DNA of 64,000 bases from Aquilaria yunnanensis (GCA_039654915.1 CM077597.1:79734001-79798000); one strand, 5' to 3'. Shown: positions 48,172 to 62,400, counted from the first letter of the stretch. Notes: generated by a model from the letters alone, not told the origin. Program-made: numbers and translations.

Positions 48172-50196
48172 GTTCTTGTGTACTCTTATCCTCTACACTG
48201 TAAAGGCACAACTTGGTTAGCACATAACTTATACTGCAAGAAACTAGAATCACTAGGATTCTCAATAAAATACCTGCAAAACAGAAAGCTTAGGCCTCAG
48301 CTATCACATCAGTGATTAGGCCCGGGATTAGATCCTGCACAATAAAACTAAGGGAATGAGTACTTAAAAGTACTCAGTAAGGATTCCCTTCTTAAATACC
48401 TGCAAAGAAATATGCAACAAATATGCAATATGGCAACCAAGCAATTCAATCAACAAACAATCATCAAAATGCCAAAAATGCAATGTATGGATGTATGGTA
48501 TGGAATGCACACAACACATGCACTTGGGACTTTCTGCACTTAAGTGCCTTAATTCTTGCCGTGAGCTCAAACGGCTGAGGTACTTGAGATACTGGCCCTC
48601 GTATCCCGGACACTTTACCTCAATTAAGTCCCATCTACGGGTTCTAGAGTAGGTCGTCACCTATCTCAAACTTACCCGCCTTTACCCTTAATTTATTGTA
48701 CAGGGTAGTCTTCCTATGTGGTTTAACTAGTCAAACCCTCAAGGTTTAACTCAAAATACTACTAGTGGCTCACTTACCAAACCAAATGGCTTGGTTGGGA
48801 TCGACTTAGGTTTTTCTCTCTATTGACCATATGTAATTGATACTCTATACGGCCAATAAAGAGTCTAAAAACCCACTTAATCCCCTTAATATCCATTTAA
48901 AAGCTTAAATACTATGAGTTACTTAGCCACCAAGTCACAATCTTTTACACTTAACCACACAACTTGACTACCTTCCAAATAATGCACAATTCCCGCCTTA
49001 GGAATGAATTCTAGACCCAACCGAGGCTATGGAACGTCTTAGAATAGCCTAGGGATAGAAACCGAGAGTCTAAGTTAATCTTAGGATGGCCGGAAATCGA
49101 GGCCAAATTGGCATTTGGCGACGCGGCGCCAAAGAGCAAATGCTTTTGGCGACGCGGCGCCGCCGAACAAACGCTCTGTGTACATTTTCGCATTCTGGCG
49201 CCGCGACCAAATTGGCGACGCGTCGCCAACTCTGTTTTCTGGGTTTATGCGACAGCGTCGTTCTTGTACACAAGCTACTCAAACTCTCTCATTTCTAATC
49301 CAAACTTAATGGGTCTTGTTTCTAATTCATCCCAACACACAAAACTACAAAACCATGCATTATTTGAGCTTAATTACTTGAACCCTTACCTCAATTTTAG
49401 CCACAAAGCAAGCAATGCAACAAAGCCTCCTAAGCTCAATGGAGCTTCCTTGAGTTCCAAGCCTAAAACCAAAGCAATTTGGCACCCAAACCAATCAAAC
49501 CAAGACCATTTCTAGCTCTAGAAACAACCTATAAACACACCAAATGATCTCAAGAAGCTTACCTATGAAAATTGGATTCCAAAACAAGCTCCAAAGATCA
49601 AATGAAGCAAGAACACTAGCAAAGAGGCTTAGTGATCTTCCTAACACCTTGGGCACCCTTAATTCAATGGAATCTTGCAAGAAAATGGTAGTTTGAGCTT
49701 GGAATTTGGGAGAGGAGATGGAGCCACGAATTTTTGGTGTTTGCAAGAAATGGCTAAGTATGAAGAAGAGAAGAAGAAACTTAACTTATAAGCTTATTAA
49801 GCAACTTTTCTCTCCCTTGCACTTAAGCCCTCATACTTTCATTTGTTTCAAATAGCTCACCAACTCACACTCCAAACTCACTTTTCTTTGTTTTAAAAGG
49901 TACTAAAAGCTTCTCAAACTAAATCTTCTTGAACACTTTAGCCACTTAAGTTCTAAATGGCTCAAAAAGAACACTTAGTGCCACAAGTTGTCAAAACTTA
50001 CTAGGATGATTCTAAAAGCTAGAACAGCTAATGGTCTTGACTTAACTATGCCAAATCACACTTAGGAACTCACTTAACTTAATTAAGCTTATGTTACTTG
50101 CTTAACAAGGCGCTAATTTGAGGTACTTAATTTCATAAACACTTAATCAAAGTAAATAAACACTTACTTGATTAGTTGACTAGGAGAGCTGTCACA
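48172..50196 (-). repeat. Element 1 5' LTR, distal part
   Basis: The second GTTCT is at 48,172-48,176; the LTR then continues to CTGTCACA at 50,196. The two parts sum to 2,506 bases, the same as the other LTR. The 18-base palindrome is present near 49,212. Confidence 0.9.
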
Positions 50197-50400
50197 CCTA
50201 ACCCTAGACATAATCTTAATCCTAACCCTTTAATCCTAAACCCTAACCTTAATCCCTAATCACTAACCCTAAAATCTAACCTTACTCCCTAATCCTAAAC
50301 CATAACCCTAAACCTTAACCTTAACCATAACTTTATTCCCTAAAGCCTAATCCTTACTCCTAAACCCTAACATTAAATCCCTAACTCTAAATGTAATCCT
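50197..50400 (+). repeat. Degenerate telomere-like array, copy 2 (right part)
   Basis: Continues the array cut by element 1, beginning with the second CCTAA; matches about 4,052-4,285 in copy 1. Confidence 0.85.
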
Positions 50401-52575
50401 ATTTCTTAATCTCATATCACATAACCTGAATCCTATACCATGTAACTTGAATTTGATACCACATAACCTGAATCTTATACTACTTAACTGAATCTTATAC
50501 CATTTAACCTCAATCTCATACCACATAAACTTTAACCTCATACCACTTAACCTGAATCATATACCATAACAACCTAACTCTTATGCCACAATAACCTGAA
50601 TCTCATACCAATTAACCTGAATCTCATACCATACCAAACATAATGTCAAACTGCATGAACCTGAATTTCATACTACTTAACCTAAATCTCATACCACAAG
50701 CACCTGAATCTTATATCACTTAACCTAAATCTCATACAACAAGCACCTAAATCCCATACCATTTAACTTGAATCTCATACCACTTAACCTCAATGCTATA
50801 CCACAACCTAAATCTCATATCATACCAGTTAACCTAAATCACATACCACTTAACCTGAATCTTATACCACAACAACCAGAATCTCACACCACTTAACCTA
50901 AATCCTATACCACAACAACCAGAATCTCAAACCATTTTGCCTGATTCGTATACCACAACAACCAGAATCTCATACTACATAACCTAAATTACCACTTAAC
51001 CTTAATCTTATACCACAACCTGAATCTCATACCATACCAGTTAACCTGAATCACATACCACTTAACCTGAATCCTATACCACAATAACCTAATTCTCATA
51101 CCACAATAACCTGAATGTTATACTAGTTAACTTGAATCCCACACCATTCTCGTGGTAGGTCGGTCTAGTACACAAGTTCTCTAACTTGTACCCATATAAA
51201 GACTACATATCTTATATTAGTCCCCACATATGCTAGTCTTTATGTATTATTGCAACCCACTCCACAATAATACTAGACCAAGGACATTTAAGAATATTAT
51301 TATTTTAGTTTTATAATTATGTTTATTACATTACGCAGAAACAAAACAACAAACATAATTACTAGATTAATAAAATACAATCATGTCTCAATATACCTCA
51401 ATAAAATATCATGTCTCAATGTGCGAAATACAATCATCTCATGATTGGCTTTTGGGCATAACACTAACGATGTTTCCATTCCAAACAAGTTGTGCATGAT
51501 TGCATTCCACATAAATTGTGAATGTTTCTATTTCAAATAAGTTGTGAATGCTTTTATTTCATTATAAATAAGTTGTGAATGTTTGCATTACTGATAGGTT
51601 AGGAATGTTTTAATTTCATTTAATTCTAAACATTCATAACTTGTTTGGGATGAAAACACTCAAACCACTTAACCTGAATCTCATATCACTTAACATGAAT
51701 CCTATACAATAACAACCTAATTTTCATACCACAATAACTTGAATCTCATACCATTTAACCTGAATGTCATACCACTTAACCTGAATCTCATACCATACCA
51801 ACCATAATGTCATACCATATGAACCTAAATCTCATACCACTTAACCTAAATCTCATATCATAAACATTTGAACCTCATACTACTTAGCCTAAATCTCATA
51901 CCACAAGCACCTGAATCTCATACTATTTACCCTGAGTTTCATACCATTTAACCTGAATTGCATACCACCTAACTTGAATCCTATACCATAACCTGAATCT
52001 CATACCATACCAATTAACCTGAATCTTGTACCACAATAACCAAAATCTCATACTATTTAAACTGAATCCTATACCACAACAACCAGAATCTCATATCACA
52101 GAACCTGAATCTCACACCACGTAACCTCAATCCTATACCACAACCTGAATCTCATACCATACCAGTTAACTTGAATCGCATACCACTTAACTTGAATCAT
52201 ATATCACAGTAACCAGAATCTCATAGCACTTAACTTAAATCCTATACCACAAGAACCAGAATCTCATAGCACGTAACCTAAATCCTATACCACAATAACC
52301 AGAACCTCATACCACATAACTTGAATCTCACACTACTTAACCTCAATCCTATACCACAACCTGAATCTCATACCATACCATTTAACTTGAATCGCATACC
52401 ACTTAACCTGAGTCCTACACTATATAAACCTTATACCACGTAAACTTGAATTTTATACCATATAAACCTAATTCTAAAACCATCTGAATTTCATATCACA
52501 TAAATCTGAATCTAATTCCGTTTAACCTGAATATCATACCATTTAGCCTGAATTACATATCACATAACTTGTAAC
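50400..52575 (+). repeat. CATACCACTTAACCTGAAT minisatellite, copy 2
   Basis: Same degenerate units of 20-22 bp as 4,285-6,010, and the same interruption at about 51,150-51,660 with the 32-bp 'aagttgtgaatgttt' repeats. It is longer than copy 1, with more units in the second half. Confidence 0.85.
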
Positions 52576-52579
52576 CTAT

Positions 52580-53400
52580 TGTTAAGGTTACATTATGATT
52601 TTCTTATTTTGTATACTTTTGTTACAATTCTACACTTAGGTCCTTAACTGATAAAAAAAATCCTTAACTGATCAAAAAACAAAAGTTTAGGGATGAGCCA
52701 TGAAAATGGGGTATTGGTACCACCCCCTGTATTTTAGAACGATCCCTGCCAACAAACACCTTCCCCTTGATCCCCTCCATCGCACACAACTGAGCTCCTC
52801 TGTTTTCCAATCTTCTCGCCCCCACCACATCTTTGTTGCCAAAAAAATCCAATCTCATAATTGGTTCCATGGCTTCAATCTTGCTATGAAGCTTATAATC
52901 ATGTCGAGAATGGAGTCATTTCAAAAATAATTGATTTCGGCCAAACAATCAGCAATCTAAATACATACCTTGTTTAAAAATGGAATAACCTACAACTGGG
53001 GAAAAAGTATAGAAAAAAACCAGGATTAACTGGAGAGGTTTTTTCATCTGGATCAACGTTTGGAAGAAGTGTGAACAAATTACATGGTAATACTAAGGGA
53101 TAACATTTTATCAAAACTAAAATCAACAAGAAACATACTTAGTCAAATATACATTGTAAATGAAATTAACAAACAAAAAACACCAAGATTAAATATACAT
53201 GAAATTGGGGAAAAAACCAAAACATGACACTAGGAAACAGCGTAAGGCATAATGCCAATTTTCAAAACGCGAGACCAATCTTCTCCATCTTTCTACGCTT
53301 AATCATGTATATCTTATATCTTATCTGTCTTCACTTTGTTATACCACCACGAGGTTTCTTTTTTCCCATCAATATATTTTTTGTACTCTTTTCTAAGGCT
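52580..53400. other. Conserved non-repetitive block of the duplication (copy 2)
   Basis: Counterpart of 6,015-6,860. The plus-strand frame is shortened to 76 codons (52,700-52,930). No recognised gene. Confidence 0.4.
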
Positions 53401-54985
53401 TAACTTAAATTTTTTAAGAAGACCACATAAGTATGTATGGTTTTGGAGTTTATATGTCTGAGATTTGTTCATATATGTAAAAAATTGGAGTGGTAGTGTG
53501 TGTGTGTCTAGATATATATATATATATGTATATATATATTCTTATTGCATGAAACCAGAAATAATTTTTATGAAACTGAATTGTGACATAAGTTACTAAG
53601 TATATATTAGGATAATGGTTTGAAAGGCAGTACGGCAACATAAGTTATGAAGTATGGAAATATTGTAAAGATTTTGGACGGCACAAAAAGAAAAATGAAG
53701 CAATAATGGTTGGACGAGATGAGTAATATTTTATGTGAGAGATTTCCTAGAGAAAATTAGGTTTAGTCTGAGAAAAGAAGGAGCCAAACATAACTCATTC
53801 TGTGTAATACTACTTATGTCCTAAGTTCATTACACTAGTTCAGTTTTCTTTGACTTAAATTTGACTTAATTTTATTTATACTAATATGTGATATAAATTT
53901 TAAAAAATTTATATTTAAAAACCATAAGCTAAATTTTTTTTATCAAATTTTAATATAAATGAATTTAAGGGAAATTTAAATTACAAAACTAAAATTGTGC
54001 AATGAACTTAGGACAAATTTGAGCCATATTGTCCCCCATCCCTTTTCTTCTTTCCATTTTGTAATACTTCTAAATATTTACTTGTAAAATGCTTTTGAAC
54101 CAAAAAAAAAACAATTAAACAAAGTAGCAAAGACCACTACTATATGTCGATCAATAATTGAAAAAAACAAGCATGACCACTACAATATTAATTTGAGCCA
54201 ATTCATTTTAACTTAAGTTAATTTCATCCAAGATGGGTTATTTTTATTTTTATATCTTTTTTTACTTGAAACTAATTTTACTTAAAAGCTAGTGTTGTAT
54301 AGGCATAATAATCCATTGAAAATAAAATTTTTATAGTCTTATTAAATTTTTATGAATTTTTATTTTTGACTCCTTGAAACAGAAAATTTATAAAAATTTA
54401 ATAATGTCATGAAAATTGACTTCAAATTGATTATTATATCTGTATAATATTGGATTTCTTATGAAATTGATTCCAGGTTAAAATTACGTAAAAATAAGAA
54501 TAGGTCATTATGAATTAAGTTGACTTAAGTAAACATGAATTGACTTTGATAAATGTGAGGAAAAAAACTACACATGTATAGCTACACGGGTCCTTTTTCA
54601 ACTTTTCATTTTTCAACCTACGTATTAATTACTATCTCTTTTGGCACTAAATCTTTTATAAAACGTTTGATATTAATTTTAAATATCAATATATTCTTTA
54701 CTAGTTGAGCAACCTGTTCGATGCACGAGAATCATTCCGTGAATTGAAATTGGGTTTTCATTTGTTTGTGTATGTAGTCTAGTTGTGTAATACAAAACTT
54801 GTCTTGCCTTCTATTTCTTTTTTTTTTTTCATTGCTATTATTCCTTTCATCAATAAACAAACTTTGTATTCAGAACATCAAATTTTTGGCATTACATTCA
54901 AATATATGATATAAAATCATGGGTCATAAGTTATCAATTAATGTAAGACATGTACTACAAATTGACAAATTGGTTTTAAAAACCT
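53400..54985. other. AT-rich sequence with TA microsatellite, copy 2
   Basis: A (TA)n run at 53,512-53,539. At about 53,580 the sequence passes from the equivalent of 7,437 directly to the equivalent of about 10,540 in copy 1. No gene. Confidence 0.6.
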
Positions 54986-54989
54986 ACAT

Positions 54990-56035
54990 AAAATCACCTC
55001 TTATAGTGTCAACTTTAGAAATTTGAAGATTCAAGTAAATCTTGCTTGATCTTGAAGTTCCTAAGCATGCTCGACCTATATGGGTAAATAATATAGTTAA
55101 TAAGTTTACATTATAATAGAATGAGAAATAAAGCTAAATATGGATTAGAGAATATACAATATGTTAGAAATCTTGAGAAGTCTTCATGACCAAAAAAGTA
55201 AAAAATTCTACAACACAAGTTGATTCATTCTCCCTGCTTCAACAAAAAAATTTAGGAGAACTCAAACCATAATGTAAGTAGAATTTTATTCCCGCTGTTT
55301 AGAAAAGATGGAAATTAGTACAAAAATATAACAAATGATCAAAGGGAAAACATTGAACATCATTGTATAGAAAATACCTCAAATCCTGTAATTTGATGGT
55401 TAGGGTATCAACTAAATCACCCTTAATAATTTTTTGCTCAATTGTACCAACTTTTACAACAATTCCCACAATTACTGGCATAAAAAAAATGGCAATTATG
55501 GCGTATAGCAGTACATGCAGCATCCGATTATATTTTGAGAAACATTTAGAGAAACATATAAGGAGTTCTTCTTGGTCAACACATGTGCTAAGTTGATATT
55601 GAAAGAAACAAACTGAAATTTGTGCAGGGCAAAATCATAAGGCTCATGGTTCATATCATATATTTGTGTAGTATGAGTAACGTGGATTATAAATGGGTGT
55701 GTATCTACTATCCAATAAGTCTTTTCCTTTAGAAGAATAGTGAAATTCTTGAAGATATACACAATTCCTTCACAAAGCTTCTCTTTAAACTTGTATGCCA
55801 AAATTTTTTTGATAGACCCATGAATTGCCACACCCTTCATATGTAAACAAAAAAACATAACACCCAATAATACATCATGAATGTATATTTATTGCAGGGA
55901 GGAAAAAATAAATTGAAAAATTCAGCAAAATAGAGAAAAAGAATAACACATTCTCATCCACAAGCACAAAATCGATACTAATAAATTGGTCATCCTTTCA
56001 AAAAATTAAAAACATCTCATAAATGATACACCTTT
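54990..56035 (-). pseudogene. RPA1-like gene relic, copy 2, truncated by element 3
   Basis: Same exon pieces as 11,985-13,060. The DUF223-like OB exon begins GVAIHGSIKK and runs YKFKEKLCEG...YIFKNF. The next exon carries GIVVKVGTIEQKIIKG...TIKLQDL, keeping a family Gly that copy 1 has changed. The KIYLNLQIS piece is near 55,050. Splice-site positions agree with copy 1. The first exon is cut by element 3 at 56,036, so this copy has lost its promoter side. Confidence 0.6.
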
Positions 56036-59000
56036 TGTAACGCCCCCAATTTTATGAACCTTAATTTTAAAAGATATCTTAAATTCCCAGAATTATAAAG
56101 CATTTAATTAAAATAATTTAAGAAATGTGAGGTAAAACATTTTATTTTAAATTATTTTCCAAACAATAAGAGTATTAAACGAAATCAGAGTAGTTAAGTG
56201 ACAATCCCAGGAAAACTAATATGCGGATAAGGTGCCAATTTAAACAAACCATATGTTTCTTTAGAAATCAAATAACACAAAGTTAAAACACAGTCCCAGC
56301 CAGTTCTACTTTCGAGGGGCTACAGCATACTCTCACTCAGTCTGCTCCACATCTTGAACCTCGTTATATGGTTCAATGTACTCTGTCTCCTCATAGTACT
56401 CACCTAGAAAAACATGTTAAGAGGAGGGATGAGCACAACTTGCTTAGTAGGAGGGAAGTATCAGGCCCATCACGTGGGTCCTAATATTCCCGTAACAAAC
56501 AACAATGAATAATAAACTTTAAGCTGTAGCAATTTACTTAAAGAACAATTCCATACAACATCATAACAACAAAATCCAAAATCCTACTAGCATGCTTGAA
56601 CTACCATGCATATGCATAATTCTTTTTACCGATTAAATAATATCTTCTTGATCGATCACTTAATCCAATACTTAATTGCCGTCGGACGAACCTAGGGTGG
56701 TGAGTGTGTACATCACCCACTCTCGGGATAACTCTTAGGCAGTGCCACTAGGGATGCCACCAAGCCAGAGCCTCTCGGGATACCTATGTTGAGGTAGAGC
56801 CTCTCGTGATAACAGCCATAAGCATGGTCCCTCGCCAGCTATGGTCTGACAGCGCACAAATCATATCTCCATACTCCGTGTCAATATCGGGTCATGACTA
56901 GGGACGGTCTGCCGCCACCCTAACATGCCTCTCGGGTTCGAATCGTCCGTTCCGAACCTCTCGTCTAAATTTACGGCTTATTAGGTCATGTAGATATGGT
57001 TCATCACCAACCTTGCATGACTCGTATTTTATCTTACTCTTCAAATCTTTTACTTAATGCAATCTTGTATATGACAAACATCAATCATATGCAACAACCA
57101 ATTGATGCATGACCGTAGCTCATTTTACTTTAGCTCTTTTTAGTATAATGCCATGATTCTAGTGCATCCTATTTCTTCTATCATGTTATCTTAGTTTAGT
57201 GTTACATGATGTCATGACAATCAGTGATATCTTTTAAGTGTATTTGTGATAAATGTTCATCTCATTTCTCGTGAATTCTTTCTAAATTGGTCATTTAGTA
57301 TTTACGCTCCTAATCCTTTATCTATCGGCTTATAATAATTTATTACCGCCCTAACATGCCACTAACGGTTCCTTCCAATCTTATCATGTTGCTAATGAGC
57401 TTGTCAGCCCTAAACATGGTACTAGCGGTGTTTGTCTCGTCGGCCCTAAACATGCTACTAACGGTGTTTATTTAGGCGGTCCTAAAATATTTCTAATTTA
57501 ATTCTTGTTATAAGCGGTCCTAATATGATACTAGCGCCAAACATACATCATACATCAAATCATTACAACCATACAACCAACCAACCAAAATTACATCTCA
57601 AAGGAAGATAAATAAAATAAAATAAAATAAAATTCTAGAAAACTAATTAATTACCCTACCCATGTTGCCCACGCATTTAAAGATTTTATTTAGCCCAATT
57701 GTTTACTTAAAATTTATTATTCGGGTTGATGCTTATTTTGGCCCTAAGAGGGCCCACGAGAACTAACCCGCTCTTCCCCCTTACCTAGTTCGGAATAATA
57801 CGGCGAAAGGGCGATTTTCCTAGGACGGTCCTACAAAAAGTTAGTAAGGTAGAAAAATTAGAAAAATATACTAACAATTGAAAATTTCCTAAATGGTACT
57901 TGGAAGGTTCATGTTTTTGGCATCTAGGCCGAAATTTTACCTAGTGGGCAAAAAGGGTCTCGGGGTATCTTCGGTGGCCTCGTGCCTATTCGGGATCGTG
58001 CCGAGAGCCTTCTTGATATTGATCCTAAAAATTACAGCGGCCATACACTAACTTATAAGCTCATTTAGTGGCTGTAAAAATTGATCTTGGAAGGAAAAAA
58101 TTTTTATTTCAGTTACCAATGTGTTTTCGGGATCTCTGACGCTTCGGGAGTCCAACGAAGCGCCAAACCTTCAAGTAAGGATTTTCTAACCCTTTATAAC
58201 AACATGGACAGAAAAGATAAGATAATTGTTAGGGCTGTAAGATTTGAAATTAACAGCCGAAAGAATTTTAAAAAGACTACGGTGGCTTACCGGGGTTTAG
58301 GAGCAAGTGTGGACCCAATTGCACTGGAAACGAGTACAAAAACCTAAAAGTTGGATTAACGATAATCTACCAAAAAAAATTACAGCAAAGATATAAGGCC
58401 TTTAGGTGCTGGAAAAAGAAAAAAAAAATTAAAAGAGTGATATAGAAGGATTTGGGCTCACACAAATGAATCTGGGATTGTCAGTACGCGTAGGGTCGAT
58501 TTTATTGTCCGGATGAGATTTCTCTTCAACCTAATGAACCTAGGTAAGATTAGGCAAAATTATTGTTCTAATAATCCAGAATAAAAATTAATCGTAGCAT
58601 AAAGGGCTGTACTTACACTGTTTTGATGGAGGAATAAACGAGACAATAACCGACATGAAGAGGACCAAAGGATGGTGGGCTGCCTTTCTCCCAAAATCTG
58701 ATTTTTTTTTTCTTATGGTGGTGTGCTGTTGAAGGAGGAGAGAACAAGAAGCGGCAGGTGTTTGTGAGAGGAAAAGATAGGTTTAATTTCTAACCCAATT
58801 CAGACGTTTGATCGCATAGAAACAAGGAATAAAAAAATGGAAGGAAAAAAAAACGTATTAGTGAGCTGTCTAATTAAGGAAAAATGGAGATAAGGAGATA
58901 ATTAGTTTTTTTTTTTTTTTTAACTCCAGGAGGTGTTGCGGCTGGATAGTTTTATAAGAGAGAAATTAGGGTTAGGGGAAAATAATAAATAATAATCCAA

Positions 59001-59430
59001 TGTAGCAGTAGCACGAACCCGATTTAAACCCTACATACGCATAGGCTAAATTTTTGGAAATCTAAGCAAACGGATTCAGAATTAAGTGAGGTAAATTTCT
59101 CTTGACTCATTTTTTCGAGAAGAATCCAATGGTGCTCCCAGATTTTCCATCCGATGCTCGGTTTTAAATGACAAAAATGCCCATAGCCTAAAGAAAATGA
59201 CTTTGAGCTTCCGGTTTGGAATTTGACTTAATAACCACTAAAGGAATCATCTAAGGATCAAGATTCTTAATTTTATATTGATTTTCTAAATTGATAGGTA
59301 AAATTACAAAAAATACCTTCAAGGACAAAATGCTAATTAATTTATTTTTATTTATTTATTTTATTTACTTATTTTTTTTTGTTAGGGTAATTTAGTAATT
59401 TTATTTTCCTTAATTTCTAGGGTTATTACA
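56036..59430 (-). repeat. Element 3 3' LTR
   Basis: About 3.4 kb, TGTAAC...GTTATTACA, ending next to the purine tract. It contains a threefold 'agcctctcgggata'-type phrase (56,760-56,830) and four to five units of 'ggccctaaacatgctacta' with 'cggtgttt' (57,340-57,540). The 88-codon frame at 58,081 has no resemblance to a protein family. Confidence 0.75.
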
Positions 59431-59450
59431 GCCTCCTCCCCTTAAAAGAA
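59431..59450 (-). promoter_or_regulatory. Element 3 polypurine tract
   Basis: On the minus strand AAGGGGAGGAGGC directly before the LTR, the plus-strand primer site. Confidence 0.8.
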
Positions 59451-59489
59451 ATTTGTCCCCAAATTTGAAAGAAGGTGTTGAGAAGTACC

Positions 59490-62400
59490 TCAAAGCTGTG
59501 GATACTTCTTTCGAAGCTCATCCTCAACTTCCCAGGTTGCTTCTTGCTCTCCATGATTATTCCAAATGACCTTTACCAGTTGAATGACTTTGTTGCGCAG
59601 AACCTTTTCTCTACGATCCACAATGCCCAAAGGCTCCTCGATGTAAGTCAAATCCTCACGTAACTGCAACGGCTCCAATGGAATAACATGTGCTGGATCT
59701 GGCTGATATTTTCGAATATTACTCACATGGAACACGTTATGAATTCTAGCCAAGTTAGGTGGTAAAGCTACTCTATAAGCCACCTCTGCAACCCGTTCCA
59801 AAACTTCAAAAGGTCCAACAAAGCGCGGGGCCAACTTTCCTCTCACTCCAAAGCGTTGAACTCCCTTGGTCGGTGACACCTTTAGGAACACATGATCACC
59901 AACAGAAAACTCCAAAGGACGACGCCTCTGGTTTGCATAACTTCGCTGCCTATCTTGAGCCGCTACCAATCGTTGTTTGATTACTTTGACCTTATCTGAA
60001 GTTTGTTGTACCAAATCTGGTCCTAATAAAGGCCTGTCGCCCACTTCTTCCCAACACACCGGAGTATGACAACTACGTCCATACAAAGCCTCATATGGGG
60101 CCATCTGAATGCTGGAGTGATAGCTATTATTATAAGCAAACTCCACTAGTGGCAGGTCATTATCCCAGGAGTTCTTGTAATCCAGTGAACAAGCTCTAAG
60201 CATATCCTCAATAGTTTGTATAGTCCTTTCCGACTACCCATCTGTCTGTGGATGATAAGCGGTGCTCATTAATGTCACAGTGCCCAACTGTTCTTGTAAA
60301 GCCTGCCAGAACTGTGATGTGAATCGTGGATCCCTATCAGAAACAATGCTCCTCGGTACTCCATGAAGATGAACTATCTCAGATATGTATAGTTCAGCTA
60401 ATCTAGCTACAGGCCAAGTCTTTTGGATTGCCAAAAAGTGGGCTGACTTGGTTAACCGATCAACTATAACCCATATTGCATCATGTCGACGACGAGTGGC
60501 AGGTAGCCCGACTATGAATTCCATTGCAATGTCATCCCACTTCCATTGAGGAATCTCTAATGGCTGTAGCAGTCCTCCAGGTCTCTGGTGTTCTACTTTG
60601 ACCTTCTGACAAGTCAAACATCTAGATACAAACTCTGCAATATCCTTCTTCATGCCACTCCACCAAAAGTTTTTCTTCAAATCATGGTACATCTTGGTGC
60701 CCCCCGGGTGGATGGTCAACCGAGATGCATGTGCCGCCAATAAAACATCATACTTTACCTCACTACCTTGGGGAACAACAATTCTATTTTGAAATTTTAG
60801 GGTACCATCCACATCCACACTGAATCCCTTTTGCCCTAGAACTGACCATTCTTGGCATTGTAGATCCTCCTTTTGCGCCTCCTTGATCCTTGCCACAAGT
60901 GTAGGCTCCATATGCAAACTGGCCATGAGAACCTGGGGTCCTTTCACTTGAACACCTAAGCTCATATGACTAAACTCCTCTAGTAGTTTCCACTCAAAAA
61001 CCACCATAGCATTCAGTTTAGCACCCGTTTTTCTACTCAAAGCATCAGCCACTAGGTTGGCTTTACCTGGGTGATACTGAATAGTGCAATTATAATCGGA
61101 GAGATATTCAACCCAACGACGCTGTCGATTATTAAGTTCCCTTTGTGACAATAGATACTGTAGGCTTTTGTGATCAGTGAAGACCTCAAACTCTTCTCCA
61201 TATAAATAATGTCTCCAAAGCTTTAACGCATGTATGACAGCTGCTAACTCCAAATCATGAGTTGGGTAATTAAGCTCATGAGGCTTCAACTGCCTAGACC
61301 CATAAGCGATCACCTTTCCCGCCTGCATCAATACACAGCCAAGCCCCTGATGTGATGCATCTGTATAAACCGCAAAACGACTCCGCCCATCAGGAAGAGT
61401 AAGAACAGGTGCAGAGACTAACCGCTTCTTTAACTCCTGAAAATTATTTTCGCACCGCTCGGTCCACTAGAATGGTTGATCCTTCTTAGTCAGTTGGGTC
61501 AAAGGGCGTGCCAGCTTTGAATAACCTTCCACAAAACGTCTATAATACCCAGCCAAGCCCAAGAAACTCCGAATCTCTGACACGGTCTTCGGCTGTTGCC
61601 AGTTCACCACAGCTTCAACCTTACTAGGATCCACTGAAATTCCTTCCTTAGTTACCACATGGCCTAAAAAGGTGACACTGTCCAACCAAAACTCGCACTT
61701 GCTCAGCTTTGCATACAGCTTATGCTTCTTCAACGTCTGAAGTGCAATCCTCAAATGTTCTCTATGGCTTTCAGCATCTGGTGAGTAAATCAGAATATCA
61801 TCTATGAAAACGATGACAAACTGATCTAGGTATGGTTGGAACACCCTATTCATTAGGCCCATGAAAGCTGCGGGTGCATTTGTTAACCCGAAGGGCATCA
61901 CTAAAAACTCATAATGCCCATAACGAGTCCTGAATGCTGTCTTTGACACATCTCCCTCTTTGATTTTCAGTTGATAGTACCCAGACCTCAAATCGATCTT
62001 GGAGAACACTGATGACCCCCTTAGCGGATCAAACAGGTCATCAATCCGAGGTAAAGGGTACCGATTCTTTATCGTCACCAAATTCAGCTGTCGATAATCG
62101 ATGCACATCCTCAAGCTACCATCCTTCTTCTTCACGAATAAAACAGGAGCACCCCAAGGTGAGGTACTTGGACGTATGAACCCCTTTTCGAGAAGCTCCT
62201 GTAATTGACTTTTTAATTCCGCCATTTCTGATGGAGCCATTCGATAAGGTGCTTGAGAGATAGGAGCCGTTCCTGGCAATAAATCAATGGTGAAGTCAAC
62301 ATCTCGGCTAGGTGGCATTCCAGGTAACTCCTCTGGAAACACTTCTGGAAATTCTTCCATAATAGGAATACCAGCTATTGATTCAGGCTTCTCTGACTCT

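Larger units (their letters stand above)
29328..50196 (-). mobile_element. Element 1: Ty3/gypsy chromovirus (Tekay/Del-like), host of a nested copy
   Basis: The whole insertion is bounded by TGTGGCGG at 29,328 and CTGTCACA ending at 50,196, with target duplication CCTAA at 29,323-29,327 and 50,197-50,201. The matching uninterrupted site is at about 4,050 in copy 1. Minus-strand order: 5' LTR (right, split by element 2), primer site 37,737-37,726, gag-pol 37,605-32,847, purine tract, 3' LTR (left, 30,366-32,871). Without the nested element and the triplication it is about 9.9 kb. By eye the two 2,506-bp LTRs differ at eight positions, about 0.3 percent, so it is young. A 23-bp deletion in gag makes it defective. 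Confidence 0.9.
26330..56035 (+). repeat. Segmental duplication, copy 2 (split by retrotransposons)
   Basis: Direct-orientation counterpart of 976-13,030, present as 26,330-29,327 and 50,197-56,035 with element 1 (and element 2 inside it) inserted between. It ends in this window where element 3 is inserted at 56,036. Compared with copy 1 it lacks about 0.45 kb and about 3.1 kb in the 53.4-53.6 kb area. Confidence 0.8.

Noticed and set aside
58081..58347. 88-codon frame in the element 3 LTR as a gene
   Set aside because: Lies within the LTR, has no family resemblance and no gene signals.
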